Part shown: positions 7,117-15,326 of the stretch, piece by piece
Layout: each line of letters begins with the position of its first letter
How positions within the stretch are numbered: the stretch's first letter is position 1
Assembly (NCBI GenBank): GCA_937996825.1
Contig: CALKUJ010000276.1
Location: 1-26,859 of the forward strand
Reading direction: 5' to 3'
Length of the DNA stretch: 26,859 nt
Source: an uncultured Polynucleobacter sp.
Lineage (GTDB): Bacteria > Pseudomonadota > Gammaproteobacteria > Burkholderiales > Burkholderiaceae
Translations under genes and position numbers: made by a program
Notes under the pieces: model-generated
The model's input: the letters and a program-made list of their open reading frames with translations, nothing else
Database searches by the model: none
Told to the model about the DNA's origin: nothing

Positions 7117-8799
7117 ATGGACATCAGAAAAACCTTACTTTGGGCAATTTTTACAATATCAGCAATTTTGTTGTTCGATGCATGGCAACAACATAGCGGT
7201 CAGGGCTCATTCTTTTCTCAGCCAAAAGTTGAAGCACAACAAGCGAATGTTGCCAAAGATGCGACTTCAACAAACGCGCCTAAAAATGATTTGCCTAGAG
7301 CTACAGCTTCTAATTCTGTTCCAGCAACTGCACCAACATTGTTTGTGCCAAGCAAAACTGGCGAAATCATCACTTTAAAAAATGATGTCATTACTTTAGA
7401 AATTGATACGCTTGGTGGCGTGATCAGTCGAGCACAATTAACAAAGCATCTGGAAGAAGATAAGACCGGAGTTTTAATTTTTGACCGCAGCAAGGCGCGC
7501 CAATACTATGCACGTACAGGCTTGGTTTCAGCATCGGGCGTTGAGTTACCTAATCACACACAGATTTTTTCAGCTAGTAAAAATGCATCAGGCAATGCAG
7601 TTACTTTGGTAGCCGAGAAGAATGGTATCCGTTTAGAAAAAGTGCTTACCTTAGAGAATGGTTCATACGTTGTCGAGGCAAAGCACACAGTTAAAAATTT
7701 AAGCAATCCAGCGGCAGATCTAACACTGTATGCAGAATTGGTTCGCGATAACGGCAAGCTAGAAGAGAGCATGTTCTACGCAACCTTCACAGGACCAGCC
7801 CTTTACACAGATGCAGAAAAATTCCAAAAAATTGAATTTTCTGAAATCGAAAAAAATAAAGCAAAGCTTCCTGGGACCCAACAGAAAGACAGTCCAACAT
7901 GGATTGCCATGGTTCAACATTATTTCGCATCCGCTTGGATCCCATCTAATAATTTCCAAAAAGATTTATATGTTGGAAAGTTGGAAAACAATCAATTCAG
8001 AATTGGTGTTCAATCTAAATTAGAAGCGCTGGCCGTGGGTCAAGAGAAAACAGACACGCTTAAATTGTTTGTTGGTCCTCAAGAAGAACAGGTGCTAGAA
8101 AAGATTGCTCCGGGACTAGAGTTGGTCAAAGACTACGGATGGTTCACTATTTTGGCCAAACCAATTTTCTGGTTGCTTGAAAAGATTCATGCAATGGTGA
8201 ATAACTGGGGCTGGTCAATCATTCTTTTAACAATGTTGATCAAATTAGTTTTCTTCCCTCTTTCAGCGGCAAGCTATAAATCAATGGCACGCATGAAGTT
8301 GGTGCAGCCCCGAGTATTGGAATTAAAAGAGCGCTACAAAGGTGAGCCACAAAAACTCAATCAAGCCATGATGGAGATGTACCGCAAAGAAAAAATTAAT
8401 CCTTTGGGCGGGTGCTTCCCAGTATTGATTCAGATCCCAGTTTTCATTGCCTTGTATTGGGTCTTATTGTCTTCTGTGGAGATGAGAGGGGCTCCTTGGT
8501 TGGGCTGGATTCAAGACTTGTCAAAACCAGATACATTGTTTGGTGTTTGGTTTGGTGCGCCAATTGGATTGTTGCCAATCTTGATGGCTGTTTCTATGTT
8601 CATTCAGACAAAGTTAAATCCAACACCACCGGATCCGCTACAAGCAAAACTCATGATGTTCATGCCGATCGCTTTTTCAGTGATGTTCTTCTTCTTCCCA
8701 TCAGGTTTGGTTTTGTATTGGGTGGTGAACAATATCTTGTCAATCGCGCAACAGTGGCAAATCAATAAAATTTATGGCGAGGCGAAAAAACCCGCTTAA
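7117..8799 (+). CDS. yidC: Membrane protein insertase YidC
   Basis: Inner-membrane insertase that works alone or with SecYEG. At 560 residues it is the Gram-negative form: an N-terminal membrane anchor (RKTLLWAIFTISAILLFDAW), a large periplasmic domain to about residue 340, then the conserved core with transmembrane helices. The core includes WGWSIILLTMLIKLVFFPL, the cytoplasmic hairpin ending KINPLGGCFPVLIQIPVF, and the final FFPSGLVLYWVVNNILSIAQQW. It sits between yidD and mnmE, as in most proteobacteria. The leader 7068-7116 shows no clear Shine-Dalgarno or promoter. Confidence 0.98.
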   Translation: MDIRKTLLWAIFTISAILLFDAWQQHSGQGSFFSQPKVEAQQANVAKDATSTNAPKNDLPRATASNSVPATAPTLFVPSKTGEIITLKNDVITLEIDTLGGVISRAQLTKHLEEDKTGVLIFDRSKARQYYARTGLVSASGVELPNHTQIFSASKNASGNAVTLVAEKNGIRLEKVLTLENGSYVVEAKHTVKNLSNPAADLTLYAELVRDNGKLEESMFYATFTGPALYTDAEKFQKIEFSEIEKNKAKLPGTQQKDSPTWIAMVQHYFASAWIPSNNFQKDLYVGKLENNQFRIGVQSKLEALAVGQEKTDTLKLFVGPQEEQVLEKIAPGLELVKDYGWFTILAKPIFWLLEKIHAMVNNWGWSIILLTMLIKLVFFPLSAASYKSMARMKLVQPRVLELKERYKGEPQKLNQAMMEMYRKEKINPLGGCFPVLIQIPVFIALYWVLLSSVEMRGAPWLGWIQDLSKPDTLFGVWFGAPIGLLPILMAVSMFIQTKLNPTPPDPLQAKLMMFMPIAFSVMFFFFPSGLVLYWVVNNILSIAQQWQINKIYGEAKKPA

Positions 8800-8801
8800 G
8801 T

Positions 8802-10175
8802 ATGATTCATGAGCGCGAACCAATCATTGCTTTAGCCACGGCTAATGGTCGCGCCAGTGTTGGAATAATTCGTTTATCCGGATCAGGGGTCTTGCAGATT
8901 AGCAAGACCCTTTGTCTTAAAGAGTTGACGCCAAGACACGCAACCCTGGTTCAGTTCAATGATGCCTCGGGTGAATTGATTGACGAAGGTTTGGCCATTG
9001 CCTTTCCAGCCCCAAATTCTTATACAGGCGAAGATGTTCTTGAGCTGCAGTGCCATGGCAGCACCCCCGCTCTTAATCTACTGTTAGATCATTGTCTGCA
9101 GCTGGGAAAAAGTATTGGTCTACGATTGGCTCGACCAGGGGAATTCACAGAGAGAGCTTTTCTGAATGGAAAAATGGATTTGGCTCAGGCTGAGGCCGTG
9201 GCTGATTTGATTGATGCAAGTAGTGCCTTGGCTGCTAAGGGTGCAGCAAAATCTTTAAAGGGCGACTTCTCCAAAAAGATTGATGTATTTTTAAATGCGT
9301 TGATTGAGATTAGGGCATTGACTGAGGCAACTTTGGATTTTCCCGAAGAAGAAATTGATTTTATTGAGCAGCACGATGTGTTTAATCGATTAGAGAAAAT
9401 TCTGACGAACATTCAAGAAGTAAAAAAAGCCGCTCAGCAAGGCTCGATCATTCGTGATGGCTTGACGGTCGTTTTAGTTGGGCAGCCAAACGTTGGCAAA
9501 AGTTCTTTGATGAATGCCCTCGCTGGCGAGGACATTGCGATTGTGACCGACGTTGCTGGTACAACTCGTGATCGACTTAAAGAAACTATACAGCTTGATG
9601 GTGTTCCGCTGCACATCATTGACACGGCCGGCTTGAGAGAAACCCAAGACAGTGTTGAACAAATTGGTATTGAAAGAACTTGGCAAGCAATTGAGCAAGC
9701 GGACTTGGTTCTGCATTTGATGGACCTCACCCAAGGCTCTCAAATATCCTCAGAAGATCAAGATTTAATCAACCGAATCAAACTTAAAACGGCTAAAAAT
9801 GTTCCAATAAAAATTGTGTGGAACAAGCTGGATCAATTGCCAAAACACAAGCTTGATTTTCAAGATCAATTGTTTGTCTCCGCCAAAACTGGTCAGGGCC
9901 TGGATGTTTTAAAAGCTGAATTGTTAAAGGTTGCTGGATGGCAGCCTGAATCAGAGGGCGGCATCTTGGCGAGAAAAAGGCACGTCGAAGCACTTTTAAA
10001 TGCTGAGCAGTTGATTAAGAATGCTTTGGTTTTATTAAAGTCACAAACCTCGTCCATTGAGTTGGCTGCAGAAGAAATGAGACTTGCTCAAGATGAGCTC
10101 TCGACCATCACCGGTCAATTTTTGCCAGATGATTTATTGGGAAAAATCTTTAGCACCTTTTGTATTGGTAAATAA
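8802..10175 (+). CDS. mnmE: tRNA uridine-5-carboxymethylaminomethyl GTPase MnmE
   Basis: With MnmG, this GTPase installs the cmnm5 group on wobble uridine 34 of tRNAs reading mixed codon boxes. The 457 residues show the N-terminal folate-binding domain (IALATANGRASVGIIRLSG), the helical domain, an inserted G domain with P-loop GQPNVGKSS, switch DVAGTTRD and DTAGLRE, NKLD, and the C-terminal CIGK motif with its catalytic cysteine. The start is 2 bases after the yidC stop, so the genes are co-transcribed. A MnmC-like oxidoreductase acting later in the same pathway lies about 4 kb downstream. Confidence 0.98.
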   Translation: MIHEREPIIALATANGRASVGIIRLSGSGVLQISKTLCLKELTPRHATLVQFNDASGELIDEGLAIAFPAPNSYTGEDVLELQCHGSTPALNLLLDHCLQLGKSIGLRLARPGEFTERAFLNGKMDLAQAEAVADLIDASSALAAKGAAKSLKGDFSKKIDVFLNALIEIRALTEATLDFPEEEIDFIEQHDVFNRLEKILTNIQEVKKAAQQGSIIRDGLTVVLVGQPNVGKSSLMNALAGEDIAIVTDVAGTTRDRLKETIQLDGVPLHIIDTAGLRETQDSVEQIGIERTWQAIEQADLVLHLMDLTQGSQISSEDQDLINRIKLKTAKNVPIKIVWNKLDQLPKHKLDFQDQLFVSAKTGQGLDVLKAELLKVAGWQPESEGGILARKRHVEALLNAEQLIKNALVLLKSQTSSIELAAEEMRLAQDELSTITGQFLPDDLLGKIFSTFCIGK

Positions 10176-10184
10176 GACTTGGCC

Positions 10185-11099
10185 ATGCAGTTCGATCAAA
10201 TTGTTTTGGCCGGTGGCGGTAATCGTTGTTGGTGGCAAGCAGGTTTTTGGAATGTTCTGAACGAAGCGATTCCCCAGCGCCCCACAAAAATAGTAGCGGT
10301 CAGTGCTGGTGCTGCAACTGCTTGTTTGTTTTCAGCACGACCGGGTGATGAAGGTTCTCAGTGGGGCCTTGATTACTACGCAAAAGCTTTGGCTGATGTT
10401 TCAAGCAATGTGGAATGGAAAAATCTTTTCTCAAGTAAGCCACTTTTTCCACACTATCGTTTGTACAGAGCGGCCCTCGAAAATATTTTGGGAGATGGCT
10501 TTGGACGGATTCAGGAAGGCCCAGAGATTTTGATTGGCTTGGCCAAGACCCCAAGTTATTTGAGCCCAAAAATTTCAGTCGCTATGGGTCTTTTGGCATA
10601 TGAGCTTGAAAAGAAATTTCAGAGACCACTTCATCCCCAATCTGGCAGGCGCTTAGGTTTCTCAAGGGTATTTGTTTCATCAAAATCATGTGCCAACATC
10701 AATGAGCTGATAGAGGCAATCTTGCAGTCATCTTGCACACCGCCATTTACCCCGGTGATGTATCGAGATGGTCAGGCCATTTTGGATGGGGGTTTGATTG
10801 ATAACGTCCCGATTGACGGGCTGACCCCAGCGATTCCGGGTGAAAAAAATCAAGAAGCCCTTGTTTTGTTGACCAGAAGATATGAGTTACCAAATCCATT
10901 CATTCAAGTGCTGCCGGGTCTCAGGCTGACATACATTCAGCCAAGCCAAAAGGTGCCCATCTCAAGTTGGGATTACTCAAGACATGATCTGATGCCAAAG
11001 GCCTATGAGCTTGGAAAAGGCGATGCCAGGCAGGCCATTAATAATGGCATTTTTGTCAAATCGGGGTCAGACTCGGGCGGGGCGGCCAAGGGTCAATAA
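10185..11099 (+). CDS. Patatin-like phospholipase/acyl hydrolase family protein
   Basis: The protein has a patatin-type N-terminus: a glycine-rich oxyanion segment (LAGGGNRCWWQAG), a nucleophile elbow AVSAGAAT, and a later DGG motif in LDGGLIDNVPIDG that would supply the aspartate of the Ser-Asp dyad. The elbow has alanine where the canonical GxSxG has its first glycine. No signal peptide or membrane segment is seen, so it is probably a cytosolic lipid acyl hydrolase. I chose ATG at 10185; an in-frame TTG lies six bases upstream. It starts just after mnmE and is probably in the same transcript. The natural substrate cannot be read from sequence. Confidence 0.8.
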   Translation: MQFDQIVLAGGGNRCWWQAGFWNVLNEAIPQRPTKIVAVSAGAATACLFSARPGDEGSQWGLDYYAKALADVSSNVEWKNLFSSKPLFPHYRLYRAALENILGDGFGRIQEGPEILIGLAKTPSYLSPKISVAMGLLAYELEKKFQRPLHPQSGRRLGFSRVFVSSKSCANINELIEAILQSSCTPPFTPVMYRDGQAILDGGLIDNVPIDGLTPAIPGEKNQEALVLLTRRYELPNPFIQVLPGLRLTYIQPSQKVPISSWDYSRHDLMPKAYELGKGDARQAINNGIFVKSGSDSGGAAKGQ

Positions 11100-11109
11100 G
11101 CCCACAAAG

Positions 11110-11118
11110 TGGTATTCT
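11110..11118 (+). promoter_or_regulatory. Candidate extended -10 element upstream of pckG
   Basis: TGGTATTCT matches the extended -10 form (TG-N-TATAAT; 4 of 6 in the hexamer) and lies 28 bases before the pckG start. No convincing -35 accompanies it, which is allowed for extended -10 promoters. A separate promoter would fit an independently controlled gluconeogenic gene. Weak evidence. Confidence 0.25.
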
Positions 11119-11146
11119 TATGCTATTCCAATTTAACTAACTTACT

Positions 11147-13015
11147 ATGAACCAACCAACGATGAAGGGCGTGGCCACCCTTAATGTGCCATCTTATGTT
11201 AAACATCAGAAGTTGATTGACTGGGTGGCCGAAATTGCTGCTTTGACAATGCCTGACAATGTTTACTGGTGTGATGGTAGTGAAGAAGAATACGACCGCT
11301 TATGCGCTCAAATGGTTGAAGCCGGAACGCTAAAAAAGCTAAATCCAGCAAAAAGAAAAAACTCTTATCTAGCGTGTTCAGACCCAAGCGATGTGGCAAG
11401 GGTTGAGGACAGAACTTACATTTGTTCAAAAAATAAAGAAGATGCGGGCCCAACCAATAATTGGATGGATCCAGCTGAAATGCGCACGACGCTTCAGCCG
11501 TTATTCACTGGTTGCATGAAAGGCAGAACGATGTATGTTGTGCCTTTTTCAATGGGGCCTCTAGGATCTCCGATTGCTCATATTGGTGTTGAGTTATCAG
11601 ACAGTCCGTACGTCGCAATCAATATGCGCATCATGACGCGCATGGGTAAAGGCGTTTTTGATGTTTTGGGCACTAACGGTGATTTTGTTCCTTGCGTTCA
11701 CACGGTTGGTAAGCCACTGCAGGCAGGTGAAAAAGATGTGTCTTGGCCGTGCAACAGCACCAAGTACATCGTGCACTACCCAGAAACTCGTGAAATTTGG
11801 TCTTTTGGTTCAGGTTACGGCGGCAATGCATTGTTAGGCAAGAAGTGCTTCGCCTTAAGAATTGCTTCAACCATGGGTCGTGACCAAAACTGGTTGGCTG
11901 AACACATGTTGATTTTGGGTGTTACATCACCTGAAGGTAAGAAATACCACGTTGCTGCGGCTTTCCCATCTGCTTGCGGCAAAACCAATTTTGCGATGTT
12001 GATTCCACCTCAAGGTTATCAAGGTTGGAAAGTAACTACCATCGGTGACGATATTGCTTGGATCAAACCACGTAAAGATCCTGTGACAGGAAAAACACGT
12101 TTGTTTGCAATTAATCCAGAGGCTGGTTACTTCGGTGTCGCCCCAGGTACAAACACATTGACTAACGCTAATTGCATGGCGTCTTTGAATGAGAACGTTA
12201 TTTTCACAAACGTTGCGCTAACAGACGATGGTGATGTTTGGTGGGAAGGCATGACTGACAAGGCTCCTGATCACCTCATTGATTGGCAAGGTAAAGACTG
12301 GACTCCTGCAGATGGTGCAGCAGGAAGAAAAGCTTCACATCCAAATGCTAGATTCACAGTTGCAGCAACTAACAATCCAGTGATTGACCCAGAGTGGAAC
12401 AATCCTGATGGCGTTGCAATTGATGCATTCATCTTTGGTGGTCGTCGTTCAACAACGGTGCCATTGGTTACAGAAGCGCGCAACTGGGTTGAAGGTGTTT
12501 ACATGGCATCAACGATGGGCTCTGAAACAACAGCCGCAGCTGCTGGTCAGCAAGGTGTTGTGCGCCGTGACCCATTTGCGATGTTGCCTTTCGCTGGATA
12601 CAACATGAGCGATTATTTCCAACATTGGTTGAACATGGGTAAAAAGCTTGAAGCAGAAGGTGCTAAGTTGCCAAGCATTTACTGTGTTAACTGGTTCCGT
12701 AAGAACGAAGCTGGCAAGTTTGTATGGCCAGGATACGGTGAGAATATGCGCGTTTTAGCTTGGATGCTTGAGCGCATTGAAGGCAAAGCAAAGGGCCAAG
12801 AAAACATTTTTGGTACAACTCCTTCTCACAAAGACATCAATTGGTCAGGCCTTGAGTTCAGTGAAGACCAGTTCAATCAGGTAACCTCGATTGATAAAGC
12901 TGCATGGCAAGAGGAAATGAAATTGCATGATCAGTTGTTTGAACAACTGTCATACCATTTGCCAAAAGAATTGGTTGAAACAAAGCAGGCTCTAGAAAAG
13001 CGTTTGGCCAGCTAA
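11147..13015 (+). CDS. pckG: Phosphoenolpyruvate carboxykinase (GTP)
   Basis: Converts oxaloacetate and GTP to phosphoenolpyruvate, the entry step of gluconeogenesis from organic acids. The 622-residue length and motifs fit the GTP-dependent class. Visible are GCMKGRTMYVVPFSMGPLGS (substrate-binding), the P-loop with the reactive cysteine FPSACGKTN near 273-281, metal and nucleotide site GDDIAWI, EAGYFGVAPGTN, and TMGSETTAAAAG. The gene follows the patatin gene by 47 bases and ends at a strong terminator. Codons look richer in common choices than in the neighbours, which fits high expression (impression only). Confidence 0.97.
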   Translation: MNQPTMKGVATLNVPSYVKHQKLIDWVAEIAALTMPDNVYWCDGSEEEYDRLCAQMVEAGTLKKLNPAKRKNSYLACSDPSDVARVEDRTYICSKNKEDAGPTNNWMDPAEMRTTLQPLFTGCMKGRTMYVVPFSMGPLGSPIAHIGVELSDSPYVAINMRIMTRMGKGVFDVLGTNGDFVPCVHTVGKPLQAGEKDVSWPCNSTKYIVHYPETREIWSFGSGYGGNALLGKKCFALRIASTMGRDQNWLAEHMLILGVTSPEGKKYHVAAAFPSACGKTNFAMLIPPQGYQGWKVTTIGDDIAWIKPRKDPVTGKTRLFAINPEAGYFGVAPGTNTLTNANCMASLNENVIFTNVALTDDGDVWWEGMTDKAPDHLIDWQGKDWTPADGAAGRKASHPNARFTVAATNNPVIDPEWNNPDGVAIDAFIFGGRRSTTVPLVTEARNWVEGVYMASTMGSETTAAAAGQQGVVRRDPFAMLPFAGYNMSDYFQHWLNMGKKLEAEGAKLPSIYCVNWFRKNEAGKFVWPGYGENMRVLAWMLERIEGKAKGQENIFGTTPSHKDINWSGLEFSEDQFNQVTSIDKAAWQEEMKLHDQLFEQLSYHLPKELVETKQALEKRLAS

Positions 13016-13036
13016 TTCTTCTAGTAGAAAACAAAC

Positions 13037-13073
13037 AGCCCCTTGTTTGAGATATTCAAGCAAGGGGCTTTTT
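13037..13073. terminator. Bidirectional Rho-independent terminator between pckG and the M23 gene
   Basis: AGCCCCTTGTTTGA (13037-13050) pairs with TCAAGCAAGGGGCT (13056-13069) over 14 positions with one G-U wobble, leaving a 5-base loop. It is followed by T residues on the plus strand. On the minus strand the stem is followed by a T-rich stretch (GTTTGTTTTC). The hairpin lies between two convergent genes and can end both transcripts. Confidence 0.9.
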
Positions 13074-13123
13074 AATTACAGCTTAATTCGTCAGGCTAAA
13101 TGATTGCTCAGCTAAGAGCTAAA

Positions 13124-14047
13124 TCAGTTAGCACGCTTTGGAATCATATTGGCTGGATTAATGTGGGTGCCAGCTCTCATCACTTCATAGTGAAGATGTG
13201 GGCCTGTAGATCTTCCAGTGTTGCCAACCTTAGCAATCATGTCACCGCGTTTAACGGTTTGACCAACTCTTACTAATAGTTGGCTTGCATGTGCATAGCG
13301 TGTTTTAAAGCCTTCTGCATGGTTGATTTCAACCACATTGCCGTATTGTGAATCCCAACCAGAGCGGCTCACAACGCCGCCCGCAGAGGCAAGAATTGGA
13401 GTACCAACAGGCGCAGAAAAGTCCAAGCCCTCGTGTTTTGCCATGGTGTGCAAGAAAGGGTCTAATCTCAAGCCAAAGCCACTGCTCAAGCTGTAGTTAT
13501 CTTTAACGGGGATGCCTGTTGGCAAGCTATTCAACCAAGTGAGCTGCTTTTCCCAAAGGGCATTGATTTCAGAAACACTCTTTTTGAATTCCGTCATGTC
13601 TTGAAGCGAACTATCAAGGGCGTCGATCAAGCGAACATCCTTTTGGATCTTCATTTCTGGAAGCTTGTGAGGGCCGCCCTTGCCATTGCCGCCAGGAATT
13701 TGGGACTTAACCGCGCTTGGCGTGGCCATCTCCATGAAGCGATCTTTTAACTTTTGAATTTGAATAATTTCATCAGAGGTCGTTTGAAGCTTTTCTTGAA
13801 TTGCTTGAAGACGCTCTTTGTATGTCTGTTCAATTTGATCTTGTTCTGCTTGAGTCAAAACGCCACCCATCGCTCTGGCTAAATCTGGTCTAGCTTCAAT
13901 TGCAATTCTCAAGCCAACAACATGCAAAATACCGCCCGCAGCAACTAGCAATGCTGCGAGAATGCCAACCGCAATTGAAACGGTTCTCAAGGTAATCGAT
14001 ATTTTTCTTACCCGGCCCGTTGGACCGGAAACCCACATTAACTGCAT
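13124..14047 (-). CDS. M23 (LytM) family peptidase, membrane-anchored
   Basis: An N-terminal membrane anchor (about residues 21-45) is followed by a predicted coiled-coil region (about 65-110) and a C-terminal LytM domain. The zinc and catalytic residues are intact: H205 and D209 in HEGLDFS, then H284 and H286 in GPHLHYEV. The enzyme should therefore be active as a periplasmic peptidoglycan peptide-bond hydrolase, unlike degenerate EnvC/NlpD activators. It is convergent with pckG and divergent from the MnmC-like gene, with 43 bases between the start codons. The ATG at 14047 lacks a strong Shine-Dalgarno. Confidence 0.9.
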   Translation of the reverse strand: MQLMWVSGPTGRVRKISITLRTVSIAVGILAALLVAAGGILHVVGLRIAIEARPDLARAMGGVLTQAEQDQIEQTYKERLQAIQEKLQTTSDEIIQIQKLKDRFMEMATPSAVKSQIPGGNGKGGPHKLPEMKIQKDVRLIDALDSSLQDMTEFKKSVSEINALWEKQLTWLNSLPTGIPVKDNYSLSSGFGLRLDPFLHTMAKHEGLDFSAPVGTPILASAGGVVSRSGWDSQYGNVVEINHAEGFKTRYAHASQLLVRVGQTVKRGDMIAKVGNTGRSTGPHLHYEVMRAGTHINPANMIPKRAN

Positions 14048-14090
14048 AAATCTTGCTCAATTTGATCAGACATGCATTATAAAGGCTCCC

Positions 14091-15326
14091 ATGAATATGC
14101 CAACACCTTCCCAAACCTATGAAGCCATTGTGATTGGCGGGGGCATTGCCGGTACCGCAATAATAAAATCTTTAAAAAACAATAACTTAAATAATTTTTT
14201 AGTGATTGATTCGGGAAATCTGCCAGCTCAAGGTACCAGTGGGCATGACGGCGCGCTTTGCCACCCATATATCGGTCGGGGCGCATCTCGACTTCAGCGC
14301 TTGAGCATGATTGCCTTCAATGAAGCGAAGCAAGTTTGGGCAAATTATTGGTCTGGTTGTGGTGTTTTACATTTAGCCAGAAACGCAGAAAATCATGATA
14401 AAAACTTAATGAGTGAGCGACTACTTACCCAGGGCTTCAGCTTTCAAAATGCTCAAGTAGTTTCTGCTGATGAAGCCAGGATTCTGTGCGGCGTACCATT
14501 GGCGGGCACATTTTTTCCAGAAGGCGGTTGGGTAGATCTCAAGCAAATCTGTCGCGATCTTTTTTCTGAGCTTTCAGACCAGCAGGTCAGGATGTCATCC
14601 ACAGTTGCAAAAATTGCATATCGTGACAAACATTGGTTCGTTTATGACAAAGCCCAAAAACTCCTTGGGGTGGCTCCTAGATTATTTTTAGCCAGTGGCT
14701 TGGGGGTTAAATCATTGGCAGCATCCACAGCGATTGATTTACCTTTAAAACCTGTTCGAGGACAGCTGTCGACTTTTAAGTATAAAAAAGAGAGTTCTTG
14801 GGCTAAAAGCAGACCAAGTGTTGCGCTTTCAGGTAAAGCGTATTGTTTGCCACCTGTTGAGTTAAAAGATGGGTCTTATCGCTGGATGGTTGGATCAAGC
14901 TACGATGAGAATGAAGAAGATTTAAATGTCTGGCAAAAAAGCCATGAAGAAAATTTGAGTCTGATTCAGGAAATGCTGGGCAATGAATGTGACCCTTTGG
15001 AAATAGAGCCAGTAGATGCATTTGTTGGCATACGATGCGTGGCCAATGATCGTCTGCCAATCATGGGTCCGGTCAGAGGGTATCCAGGTTTGTACATATT
15101 GACCTCTTTGGGGTCAAGAGGAGTCATGTGGTCGGCCCTCGCCCACCAGATGTTCACGGAACACCTGGCAGAAGAGATGCGTCATTCAGCTTTTTTAGAT
15201 GCGCGTTTTTTTGCAGGCGCCCGTTTGGCTGGCTTAGGTTTATCAGACGATTTGGTTTCTGCTTTGCTTCCCGCACGTTTTTTAGCGGGAGCCTCAAATT
15301 CAAAACCGATTTTGCCGTCAGCTTGA
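14091..15326 (+). CDS. mnmC: Stand-alone MnmC C-terminal-type FAD oxidoreductase
   Basis: A 411-residue FAD protein resembling the oxidoreductase half of MnmC, which converts cmnm5 to nm5 at tRNA wobble uridine. Evidence: the FAD fold IVIGGGIAGTA near residue 13; GTSGHDGALCHPYI resembling the MnmC GASGN..GALYP block; PVRGQLS; FVGIRCVANDRLPIMGP; YILTSLGSRGVMWSAL; and a terminal LLPARFL helix. The N-terminal methyltransferase domain of bifunctional MnmC is absent. Starting at ATG 14091 is supported by AAAGG five bases upstream; the longer open frame to 13962 runs antisense into the M23 gene. The last 145 bases overlap topB on the other strand. A DadA-like amino acid oxidase is the main alternative. 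Confidence 0.78.
   Translation: MNMPTPSQTYEAIVIGGGIAGTAIIKSLKNNNLNNFLVIDSGNLPAQGTSGHDGALCHPYIGRGASRLQRLSMIAFNEAKQVWANYWSGCGVLHLARNAENHDKNLMSERLLTQGFSFQNAQVVSADEARILCGVPLAGTFFPEGGWVDLKQICRDLFSELSDQQVRMSSTVAKIAYRDKHWFVYDKAQKLLGVAPRLFLASGLGVKSLAASTAIDLPLKPVRGQLSTFKYKKESSWAKSRPSVALSGKAYCLPPVELKDGSYRWMVGSSYDENEEDLNVWQKSHEENLSLIQEMLGNECDPLEIEPVDAFVGIRCVANDRLPIMGPVRGYPGLYILTSLGSRGVMWSALAHQMFTEHLAEEMRHSAFLDARFFAGARLAGLGLSDDLVSALLPARFLAGASNSKPILPSA

Noticed and set aside
13962..14090. Longer 5' end of the MnmC-like gene, running antisense into the M23 gene
   Set aside because: The ATG at 14091 has a good AAAGG and precedes the FAD-binding fold by the usual distance; the upstream residues are just the reverse of the M23 coding sequence.
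14048..14090. TTGCTC and TATAAA as a promoter for the MnmC-like gene
   Set aside because: The -10 would overlap the Shine-Dalgarno and place transcription start at the ATG, which conflicts with the ribosome-binding site.
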